Shown in pieces: positions 24,112 through 31,867 of a stretch of 52,835 bases of DNA. Numbering within the stretch: position 1 is the stretch's first letter; every line of letters starts with the position of its first letter. Origin of the DNA: Kuafuiihalomonas sp039024635 (GTDB taxonomy: Bacteria > Myxococcota > Kuafuiibacteriia > Kuafuiibacteriales > Kuafuiibacteriaceae); assembly GCA_039024635.1 (NCBI GenBank), contig JBCCQA010000036.1, forward strand, positions 1-52,835, written 5' to 3'. The notes under the pieces are model-generated. The model did no database searches. It was not told where the DNA came from and was given only the letters and a program-made list of their open reading frames with translations. The position numbers and the translations under genes are program-made.

Positions 24112-26244
24112 TCAGTCGTACACAGACTGAACGTTCCGGCTGTACAGAATGACCGAGCCTTCACCGATGGGAGAGATCTGTGAGATCCTCTGACCGTCCA
24201 GGCCGAATATCCGCCCCAGGGGGCCGACACGGATGAGGTCCGGGCACCCAGCCACGAGATCCTCTGGGTCGGCGATGACTTCGATACGCCGAGCGACAGG
24301 GTCCAGGCCGACCACGAAGCAAGGACCAGAATCGCTGGCGAGTTCGCCCACCGCCACCATGGGCCAGGCCCCAGTCCCCGGCTCCAATCCATAGATGTAG
24401 GCCGGGATTTCCGAGAGTGTCCAAGTCAGTGTGCTGCCGCTCGTGAGCCCGAAGATGGTGGGGTCCTCGGAGCCGGCGTCGGCGACCCAAAGCGCACGGG
24501 AGCCCTCGTCGTAGGCCATCCCGCCCACGAAACGACTGGATCCCAAAACGCCAAGGGTCGTGCCGGCTCCATCGGCCCGAGCCACCTGCAGAATGCGTCC
24601 ATCCTCACGATCCCAGATGAAGCGATGATCGCGGCCTTGGGTGATGGCGCCCCAGTTCCCAATGGCCAGGGCAGGATCCAGTGGAGCGGGGAGAGGCGCT
24701 GTCAGTGCGTCTTCCAGGACCACTCGCTGCTCGGAGCTCTGCTCTTCGGCGCGCGCGACGTAGGTGACGCTCTGCTCCTCGACGAAGAGGCGATGGGCTC
24801 GGCTCGCGCTCTCGACCTCAGGCCCGATGGTGGAGCTGCTTGCTCCGTCGAACCGGAGCAGTCCACTTTGGGCGTCGACGATGATCGAAGCGTCTTCGCC
24901 TGCGAGGTCGACGGCGTCCCTGAGCGCCTCGACCCCGCGGGGAAAGAAGGCCCCCGCTACGACGGACTCGATCCCATTGCTTCGATCCACCGCAATCACC
25001 CTATCGCGAAACGACGACATCATCAGGAGTCGATCCTCTTCCGCATCGACGAGGACACTGCGCACGTCGTGATTAAGACGACCAGTCGAAACCTCGACCC
25101 GGTCACCCGTCAGCATGTCGATGGCCAGAACGTTTCGGTTCAGGTCGAAGCTGTAGAGGATGCCAGCCGTTCGGTCAATTCCCAAGCCGTTGTTCTGGCG
25201 AAAGATGGGCCCCTGCCCCGGGCCTGGGTTGGATGAGAGGACCCGGGTGCTTCCACTCGTGATCGCGACCGCGATGAGCTCATCTCGGTCTCTGTCCATT
25301 AGATAGACCTCGTCTCGAGAGACGTCGACTTCGATGTCCGTCACCGTGCCCAGCGCGAGCGACGAAGAGTCGAGGAGAACGGTGCGCGCGCCCGTAGAAG
25401 CATCGACCTCGAACAGACGCTGGGTTCCGCTCGAACCAGGATCGAAGACGAAGATTCGACCCTGGTCGACGGCCAGGCGAATAGGTCGCTCCAGCCCCAG
25501 GCCTGGACTGTCGCTTCCCGACAAGACGCTTCGGTTACCGTCCGAATCGATGGCGTAGATGCCGGGCGGGCTTCGATTGGCGGTGTAGATCACGTCTCGA
25601 GTCGAATCGAAAGCGAGGTCAAGGCCCTCTCCGAATGATGGACCTGGATCGGTCTGAATCGAGATCGGAAAGACGTAGCTTCGACGGAGGTCGATGCCAA
25701 AGACACCCTGGACCTGTTGATCGAAGAACAAGACTCTGCGACGGGCCGGGTCCCAATCTTGTCCGAATGCGACGCCAATTCCCGTCGAACGTCCGAGCCA
25801 AACGGAGGCAGCTTCCGGGGCCGCGTTGCCCTCATCGTCTTCGGCCGAGACGACGAGGCAAATCCCCTCGACGGGCACGCTGACGGTCGCGGTCCACGTT
25901 CGGAAGTCGTCCACCGTATCGACCGTGCGGCCGTTCACCCGGACGGCCGCGATCCGACCTTCGTCCGAAGCGCGCCCCACCAGAGTAAGGCTGCTGCCGG
26001 TCACCAATGCGTCTCGAGCGGGATAGATCAGGTCGACCATGGGCGGCGATTCATCCGGGAAGCCCATGTCTTCGACAGTCTGAGATCCCCCGTCCGGCCG
26101 GTCGACCGAGGGTCCTACATCCTCGGTCTCTTCGCCGACGTCGGGCGAGGAGAGGGGTCGACTGCCGGCCTGGTCCGGGTCGGTGTCTTGGCCGCAGGCC
26201 GCAGCGGTCATCCAAAGGCCAAGAAGGGCAATGAGTGTTCGCAT
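24112..26244 (-). CDS. Beta-propeller lipoprotein (NHL/SMP-30-like)
   Basis: A 710-residue lipoprotein: signal ends TAAAC, then an Asp-rich linker. A Big/bacterial Ig-like domain follows (PPMVDLIYPARDALVTGSSLTLVG, VNGRTVDTVDDFRTWTATVSVP), then many repeated segments with GIDR, AIDMLTGDRV and VIAVDRSNGIE that resemble the blades of an NHL or SMP-30 propeller. The combination is common in myxobacterial surface proteins of unknown ligand. It is 15 bases upstream of the FHA gene in the same direction and may be part of that operon, so it might be a surface input to the kinase; this is speculation. Confidence 0.72.
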   Translation of the reverse strand: MRTLIALLGLWMTAAACGQDTDPDQAGSRPLSSPDVGEETEDVGPSVDRPDGGSQTVEDMGFPDESPPMVDLIYPARDALVTGSSLTLVGRASDEGRIAAVRVNGRTVDTVDDFRTWTATVSVPVEGICLVVSAEDDEGNAAPEAASVWLGRSTGIGVAFGQDWDPARRRVLFFDQQVQGVFGIDLRRSYVFPISIQTDPGPSFGEGLDLAFDSTRDVIYTANRSPPGIYAIDSDGNRSVLSGSDSPGLGLERPIRLAVDQGRIFVFDPGSSGTQRLFEVDASTGARTVLLDSSSLALGTVTDIEVDVSRDEVYLMDRDRDELIAVAITSGSTRVLSSNPGPGQGPIFRQNNGLGIDRTAGILYSFDLNRNVLAIDMLTGDRVEVSTGRLNHDVRSVLVDAEEDRLLMMSSFRDRVIAVDRSNGIESVVAGAFFPRGVEALRDAVDLAGEDASIIVDAQSGLLRFDGASSSTIGPEVESASRAHRLFVEEQSVTYVARAEEQSSEQRVVLEDALTAPLPAPLDPALAIGNWGAITQGRDHRFIWDREDGRILQVARADGAGTTLGVLGSSRFVGGMAYDEGSRALWVADAGSEDPTIFGLTSGSTLTWTLSEIPAYIYGLEPGTGAWPMVAVGELASDSGPCFVVGLDPVARRIEVIADPEDLVAGCPDLIRVGPLGRIFGLDGQRISQISPIGEGSVILYSRNVQSVYD

Positions 26245-26465
26245 GCCTGATTCATCGAACGCTCGGCCCCGGCCATGACTTACGTGGCTCTCTCACCCGC
26301 CTCGTGTTCGGCGCACCGGGACGGACAGCGGACCAAGGGTGAAGAGCCGGCGGCGGGCGAGCTGCCGGTCACGCACCGCTTCGGCAAATTCCGCCGATTC
26401 GGAACCTGCTCCAAGTCCGGAGCGCAGCCCGAGCCGTCGGCACGGTCCGTGCTTCGTCCTGGCCC

Positions 26466-26675
26466 ATGTTGACCGCAGCCCTGATGTCCCTCGTCCTGTC
26501 TCACCCACCGGGGGCCAGCCCCCCGCCCGAAGCGCTCGCGGCCTGTGAAGCCGCGAACGAAGGTGACGCCTGCACGGTCCAAACCCCCAAGGGAGCCCTG
26601 ATGGGCACCTGCCGTCTTGTGCCCGAAGAGGTCCTCGCCTGCGTGCCCCATGACCATCGGCCACCAAAGCGCTAG
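26466..26675 (+). CDS. Small exported Cys-rich protein
   Basis: A 69-residue protein with a signal peptide (to about SHPPGAS) and a mature part with four Cys in the order C-x(9)-C-x(12)-C-x(9)-C, of the form AACEAANEGDACTV ... GTCRLVPEEVLACVP. It ends HDHRPPKR. This layout recurs in small secreted proteins of myxobacteria and is likely held by two disulfides. It is encoded directly before and overlaps by one base the histidine kinase (26675), so it may be a sensed partner of that kinase. The function is unknown. Confidence 0.68.
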   Translation: MLTAALMSLVLSHPPGASPPPEALAACEAANEGDACTVQTPKGALMGTCRLVPEEVLACVPHDHRPPKR

Positions 26676-28036
26676 TGTCGCCGCGAATGCAGAGCGCTCG
26701 CGGTTCTTTGGCTTGGTGGGCCGTCGCTCCCTTCGCCCTCGCCGTCCTGCTGTGCCTGTTCCTATTGGGGGCAGCGGGCTTGCTGTACCGCTCGAGTCTG
26801 CGACTGACCGACGCCGCGGCACGAGGCCAGGCTGAGGCTTGGGTGGCCGAGCTGAGGCAGTCCTTTCGGGGCCGCAGCGAGGAGCTGGAGGCCTTCGCAG
26901 AGCGTCATCGGGCGAACGGTCTCCTCCACCTGTCGGTTCGCCCACCGCACCCTGGGCCTACCCACTCAGCAGGCGACCCGCCCCTAGGCGACGACGGGCA
27001 GATCCTGCCCACGGGGGTGACGCGGGTCGAACTCCCCCTCTTCGACGGACCACCGGGACCGCCGCAGCATCGGATTCCACCTCCGGGCAGACCGCCAAAC
27101 CTCTCGTTTGGTGCTCCCCTTCCGGGCCCGCCTCCCGGGATGAGGCCGGGTCGACGACCTCTCCCAGCACCCGGCCCAAGGCCCGGTCGACCACCGCTAC
27201 CCTTCGGTGCCCCCGCTCATCCGACCGTGGTCATGGAGTTCCGTTCTCAGGCCATCCGAGAGCTCACTGCCCGAGCCCAAACGGTGTGGGCGTCGGCGCT
27301 CGGCGCTTCGGGCCTGGTCATACTGGCCGCCCTCGGGTTTGGGGGCTTGCTCCGCCAGAGGCGGCAGCTCGAGCTGGAGCTCGAAGACGATCGACGCCTG
27401 GCCTCTTTGGGTCAGATGTCGGCAGTACTGGCCCACGAGCTGAGAAATCCCCTCACGTCACTCAAAGGCCACGCCCAACTCCTCGAAGCGGCGGTGTCCG
27501 AGCAAGGCCGACTCGCGTCCAAGGCTCAGCGTGTCTTGTCAGAGACGGTCCGTATCGAGCGGCTTGTGGACGACCTATTGGAGTTCGTTCGCTCCCGGGA
27601 CATCGACCGAAGCAGAACCGACTTGGTTCGGCTCATCGCCGCGGTGGTGGACGAACTTGGCGCCCAGGGGAGAGTGAAAGTCGTGGCAGACGGCGGCAGC
27701 TACTGGAACTTGGATGCTCAGCGCATGCATCACGTCTTTGCGAACCTCATCCAGAATGCGCTTCAAAGCGATTCGAGCGGCACGATCACCGTCCGGCTCA
27801 CTCCGCACGGCGAGGTATTGGAGGTCACAGTGGATGACGAAGGACCCGGCATCGATAGCGCGGATCTGGAGACCATCTTCGAGCCCTTCAGGACCCATCG
27901 GACCCGAGGGACCGGGCTCGGCCTCACCATCTCGCGGCAGATCGTCGAAGCGCACGGGGGACGAATCGAGGCATCGAATCGGCCCGAAGGAGGAGCTCGA
28001 TTCGCGCTGAGCATTCCTTCGGAGGCATTCGCATGA
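26675..28036 (+). CDS. Sensor histidine kinase with Pro-rich periplasmic domain
   Basis: A 453-residue inner-membrane kinase. TM1 at about residues 17-37, TM2 at about 206-224, and between them a periplasmic region extremely rich in Pro, Gly and Arg (residues 89-183 are about one third Pro). After a coiled linker comes HisKA with H254 in LAHELRNPLTSLKG, then the ATPase domain: N-box FANLIQNALQS, G1 DDEGPGI and G2 GTGLGLTIS. GTG 26675 overlaps the previous stop by one base; ATG 26687 is an alternative. It is coupled by ATGA to the NtrC regulator at 28033, which is the expected phosphate acceptor. Confidence 0.92.
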   Translation: MSPRMQSARGSLAWWAVAPFALAVLLCLFLLGAAGLLYRSSLRLTDAAARGQAEAWVAELRQSFRGRSEELEAFAERHRANGLLHLSVRPPHPGPTHSAGDPPLGDDGQILPTGVTRVELPLFDGPPGPPQHRIPPPGRPPNLSFGAPLPGPPPGMRPGRRPLPAPGPRPGRPPLPFGAPAHPTVVMEFRSQAIRELTARAQTVWASALGASGLVILAALGFGGLLRQRRQLELELEDDRRLASLGQMSAVLAHELRNPLTSLKGHAQLLEAAVSEQGRLASKAQRVLSETVRIERLVDDLLEFVRSRDIDRSRTDLVRLIAAVVDELGAQGRVKVVADGGSYWNLDAQRMHHVFANLIQNALQSDSSGTITVRLTPHGEVLEVTVDDEGPGIDSADLETIFEPFRTHRTRGTGLGLTISRQIVEAHGGRIEASNRPEGGARFALSIPSEAFA

Positions 28037-29367
28037 ATGGAGCAGGGAGGGTCCTGGTCGTGGACGACGAAGATGGAATCCGTGCCTTCTTGTCCGAGGC
28101 GCTGGGCGACGGCGGATTCGAGGTCGTCACCGCGCCTTCCGGGGACCAAGCGCTCACTCTGTTGGAGAAGGAAGGCTTCGAGGTCGTCCTCACTGACATG
28201 AAGATGCCCGGCTTGTCGGAGCTGGCGCTCGTCGAGAGATACCGAAAGACGGACCCCGACATGGTGGTGGTCGTCTTGACGGCCCACGGCACGGTCGAGA
28301 CCGCCGTCGCCGCGATGAAGGCCGGGGCCTTCGACTACCTCCAAAAGCCGGTTCGAAACCTGACGGAGCTCATTCTCACCATACGGCGCGCCATCGAACA
28401 CGGCCGACTCCGTAAGCAGCGAGAAGAAGGACCGAGCCCCCCACCGCTGACGTGGGGAGCGCCGGCCATGAAGCCGGTTGTCGAAGCCATCCAGAAAGTC
28501 GCTCCGAGCCCGGCCTCGGTACTGCTGCTGGGAGAAAGCGGAGCGGGCAAGGAGATAGCGGCTCGGACTCTGCATGCGGCCAGCCCTCGGGCTCGAGCCC
28601 CCTTCGTGGCCGTCAACTGCGCCGCCCTGAGCGAGTCGCTTCTCGAAAGCGAGCTCTTCGGGCACGAGCGAGGCGCCTTCACCGGAGCTCACGCCCGAAA
28701 GCGAGGAAAGATCGAACTTGCAGCGGGCGGCACCTTCTTACTGGACGAGGTGGGAGAACTGCAGCTTCCCCTTCAGGCGAAGCTCTTGAGAGTCCTGCAG
28801 GAACGAAGCTTCGAACGAGTGGGCGGCCATCAGACGCTGAGGGTCGACGTCCGTTGGGTTGCGGCCACCAACCAAGACCTGGCTGTGATGATCGCCGACG
28901 GACGCTTTCGGGAGGACCTGTATCATCGGCTGGCCGTCTTCCCGATACGACTGCCTCCACTCAGAGAACGACCCGAAGACATCGTTCCCCTGGCCCAACA
29001 CCTCCTGGACTCCTTGGCCGCAGACTTGGGTCGGAGCACCGTCGGCCTGTCGCCCGAGGCCGAGCGGCATCTGCTGGCGCAATCCTGGAACGGCAACATT
29101 CGGGCCCTGAGGAACGCCCTGGAGCGCGCTTTGATCCTATCCGGCGGCGATCAAGTCGAGGTCGACGACTTTTGGGCCGATCCGGCCACGCAGTCGTCGG
29201 ATACACCTTCGCCGGCGCTGGAGATTCGAACGCTGGAGGACGCCGAGCGGAGCCTCATCGCCCGAACCCTCGAGACCTTCGACGGTAACCGAAAGAAGAC
29301 AGCCGAGAGTCTGGGGATTGGTCTGCGGACCCTCTACGACAAGCTCAAGCGCTACGGTTTGGGCTGA
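28033..29367 (+). CDS. NtrC-family sigma-54 response regulator
   Basis: A 444-residue regulator. Receiver with acidic pair at 11-12 and phospho-acceptor Asp55 (VVLTDMKMPG), central AAA+ domain with Walker A GESGAGKE (168-174), intact sigma-54 contact motif GAFTGA (214-219) and Walker B GGTFLLDEVGEL, and a C-terminal Fis-type helix-turn-helix (DGNRKKTAESLGIGLRTLYDKLKRY). It should bind upstream enhancer sites and activate sigma-54 promoters when phosphorylated by its neighbour. I did not find a convincing -24/-12 promoter next to the downstream peroxidase, so the target is open. Confidence 0.95.
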   Translation: MNGAGRVLVVDDEDGIRAFLSEALGDGGFEVVTAPSGDQALTLLEKEGFEVVLTDMKMPGLSELALVERYRKTDPDMVVVVLTAHGTVETAVAAMKAGAFDYLQKPVRNLTELILTIRRAIEHGRLRKQREEGPSPPPLTWGAPAMKPVVEAIQKVAPSPASVLLLGESGAGKEIAARTLHAASPRARAPFVAVNCAALSESLLESELFGHERGAFTGAHARKRGKIELAAGGTFLLDEVGELQLPLQAKLLRVLQERSFERVGGHQTLRVDVRWVAATNQDLAVMIADGRFREDLYHRLAVFPIRLPPLRERPEDIVPLAQHLLDSLAADLGRSTVGLSPEAERHLLAQSWNGNIRALRNALERALILSGGDQVEVDDFWADPATQSSDTPSPALEIRTLEDAERSLIARTLETFDGNRKKTAESLGIGLRTLYDKLKRYGLG

Positions 29368-29505
29368 CCTTTGCCTGCGTCCGCAAGGCTTTGACGAGTC
29401 CTGCGGCATCCGCCGTTGGTCTGCAGATCTCGCACGATGCGGCGGCGACTCAGGCCCGTCGCGGTGGGCACAGCTTGTGGCACACCCATTGCTGCTCTCC
29501 TCGGC

Positions 29506-30849
29506 ATGCGCAGCGATTGGCTCTTCACCCGCTTTTCAATCCTCGTCCTTGGGAGCTTCGCCTTCCTTGCCTGCGGGCTCGAAGAAGAGCTGGGAGACCG
29601 AGACATCGATTCGAACGGAGAGACGCCCGTCGCCGAGGCCGAGCCCGGCGAAGACTCACCTTCGGCCGACGAACCGGCTCCCGCGGATCCGAACCGGGAT
29701 CCAGACTTCATCGACGGTTCTCCCATGGACGATCCCGATGTACTGGCCGTGTTGCGCCTGCCGTCTCAGCCCTACAATTACGCCAACCCCGAACTGCCAG
29801 CTCACTTCCGAACGCCGGTGGTTGCTGGTCGGGACAATACGCCGGCCGCAAATGAGGTGACGGACGCCGGCGCGACGCTCGGACGGGTTCTCTTCTACGA
29901 CACCCTGTTGTCTCGAAACGAAAGCAAGGCCTGTGCGAGCTGCCACTTGGCCTCGGATGGCTTCTCCGACCCCGACCGACTGAGCGAAGGATTCGAAGGC
30001 AGCCTGACGGCCAGGAATTCGATGCCGATCGCGAACCTCCGCTACTACGGCCCCGGCGCCATGTTCTGGGACGAACGCTCTTCATCGGTCGAAGAACAGG
30101 TCTTGATGCCCATTCAAGACATCGTTGAGATGGGTCTCACCTTGAGCGAACTCGAGGACCGGCTTCGAGCCGAAGCCTACTATCCACCCCTGTTCGAGGC
30201 TGCCTTCGGAGACGATGTGATCAGCTCCGAGCGAGTCGCGGACGCCCTAGCCCAGTTCGTGCGCTCGATTCTGTCCTTCGAGAGTCGCTACGACCAAGGG
30301 CTCTTAGCCGCCGACATGAACCCGGGAGCGCCCTTCTCGAACTTCACCGACGAAGAGAACCGCGGGAAGGCCCTGTTCCTTCAGCCGCCCAATCAAGGAG
30401 GGGCCAACTGCGCGGTCTGCCACCTGCCGGCCTTGGCACCGCCGGGCCCCGGTCAACCCCGGAACCTGGCGCTCTTCTGGATGGAGGAGGCCCGGAACAA
30501 CGGACTCAGCGATGGAAGCGACCCCAACCAAGATCTCGGTCTGGGCGCCGTCACAGGTCGACCTCAGGATGAAGGAAAGTTCAAGTCACCGACGCTCCGG
30601 AACGTCGCTCTCACGTCGCCGTATATGCACGATGGTTCGCTGGAGACTCTGAGAGACGTCGTGCGGCACTACGCCCGAGGCATAGAGCCTCATCCAAACC
30701 TCGACCCTCGCCTCCGTGGACCTGCCGGCCAAGTTCAACGTCTGAATCTCTCCAATGAAGACATCGCGGCCGTCGTCGCCTTTCTCGGAACCCTCACCGA
30801 CCGCTCGCCCTTGGAAGACGAGCGCTTCTCGGACCCCTTCATGCGCTGA
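29506..30849 (+). CDS. Di-heme cytochrome c peroxidase lipoprotein
   Basis: A 447-residue lipoprotein of the MauG/CcpA group. The lipobox Cys is at residue 23 (SFAFLAC). An acidic linker of about 60 residues precedes the catalytic part: the first haem motif CASCH near residue 142, in LFYDTLLSRNESKACASCH, and the second CAVCH near residue 300, followed by KFKSPTLRNVALTSPYMHDGSLETLRDVVRHYA. These are standard for bacterial di-haem peroxidases, which reduce peroxide or oxidise proteins in the periplasm. Start ATG 29506 is used; the open frame to 29416 lies before the signal peptide. It is downstream of the NtrC gene by 138 bases. Confidence 0.93.
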   Translation: MRSDWLFTRFSILVLGSFAFLACGLEEELGDRDIDSNGETPVAEAEPGEDSPSADEPAPADPNRDPDFIDGSPMDDPDVLAVLRLPSQPYNYANPELPAHFRTPVVAGRDNTPAANEVTDAGATLGRVLFYDTLLSRNESKACASCHLASDGFSDPDRLSEGFEGSLTARNSMPIANLRYYGPGAMFWDERSSSVEEQVLMPIQDIVEMGLTLSELEDRLRAEAYYPPLFEAAFGDDVISSERVADALAQFVRSILSFESRYDQGLLAADMNPGAPFSNFTDEENRGKALFLQPPNQGGANCAVCHLPALAPPGPGQPRNLALFWMEEARNNGLSDGSDPNQDLGLGAVTGRPQDEGKFKSPTLRNVALTSPYMHDGSLETLRDVVRHYARGIEPHPNLDPRLRGPAGQVQRLNLSNEDIAAVVAFLGTLTDRSPLEDERFSDPFMR

Positions 30850-31207
30850 ACGCTTCGAACCGAAAGCCCCCGGTACCGAAGGCACGCTACGACGAGCTTG
30901 GGCGATCTCTAGAAATCGCCACAGCAACTGTTCAATGTCCTGGGCAGCGAAACCGCAGCTCCCGTTCACTGGGTCCGCTGGGAACGTCGGCCTCAGGTAT
31001 CGACCGGAACGCTCCTCTTGTGAGTGCAACGACTTACTGGCCTGAGCTCTGTCTCATGACCCGCCGCCTAACTTGGTTGCCCGAAGCGAGGGCCGCTCCT
31101 GTAGCAACTCCTTCTGACGAGCAATCTCGTCCACTTCGGTCGCGATGTCGTCTCGTCGTCGCTTCGTCCATGTTGCCTACGCACCGGGCACGGGGCACTC
31201 GGCCGGT
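30850..31207. other. Intergenic region with near-perfect 20-bp palindrome
   Basis: No convincing gene is seen in these 358 bases. Positions 30901-30920 form a 20-bp inverted repeat (GGCGATcTCTAGAaATCGCC, one mismatched pair), 52 bases after the peroxidase stop and about 290 before the next gene. It has no run of T after it, so a rho-independent terminator is unlikely; it looks more like a dimer-binding operator or a transcription end hairpin. Confidence 0.45.
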
Positions 31208-31843
31208 ATGAGAATCGTCGTGTTTGGCTCCACCGGTCGCGTGGGCGGCTCCATAGTACGGCAGGCACTCGATGCGGGGCACGAGGTGGCGGTCTACGCC
31301 CGGCCAGCCTCGGTTGGAAGGCTGCCCTCGGGCGTCGAGCTCCATGTGGGAGAACTCGACGACGCCGAAGCCATAGCCAAGAGCATCAAGCACACAGACG
31401 CTGTACTTAGCGGGCTTGGCCCGCGCAGGAACACGGCGGATCAGGCCACCATGTTGGTCGGTGCCTACGGACGAATATGCCGAGCCATGGCCGAGGCCGG
31501 GGTCAAACGGCTCGTAGCCATATCGGGTTCGGCGACCCGGCTACCCAATGAGCCGGTTTCATTCTCGCGGGGTCTGATCCGCACCATCATGAAGATCCTC
31601 GGGCGCCACATGCTGCGAGCAAATGAAGCGGCGGCGGTCGAGATCATGGGAACGGAGCTCGACTGGGTTCTCGTGAGGCCACCTCGAATCGCTGATGGAG
31701 GGCCGACCGGGAATGCCGTGGCCGACCTCGAAGCAACGGCTTCGATGCAGATCAGTGTGGGAGATGTGGCCCGCTTCATGCTCCAAGCAGCAAGCTCGGA
31801 CACATGGATTCACAAGGCGCCCTTCGTGGCCGCCGCGCCCTAG
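31208..31843 (+). CDS. NAD(P)H-binding atypical SDR
   Basis: A 211-residue Rossmann protein. Nucleotide loop GSTGRVGG at about residues 7-14, a LVAISGSATRLP strand and LDWVLVRPPRIADGGPTG near the substrate site, as in the small NAD(P)H-binding group (PF13460-like). It lacks YxxxK. It is a paralogue in style of the protein at 1233 but clearly diverged. Start ATG 31208 (MRIVVFGS) is chosen: the upstream 21 residues are outside the fold. It is convergent with the hybrid kinase, 24 bases between stops. Confidence 0.82.
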   Translation: MRIVVFGSTGRVGGSIVRQALDAGHEVAVYARPASVGRLPSGVELHVGELDDAEAIAKSIKHTDAVLSGLGPRRNTADQATMLVGAYGRICRAMAEAGVKRLVAISGSATRLPNEPVSFSRGLIRTIMKILGRHMLRANEAAAVEIMGTELDWVLVRPPRIADGGPTGNAVADLEATASMQISVGDVARFMLQAASSDTWIHKAPFVAAAP

Positions 31844-31867
31844 GCGGTCCGCACGTGAGTGCGCCGG

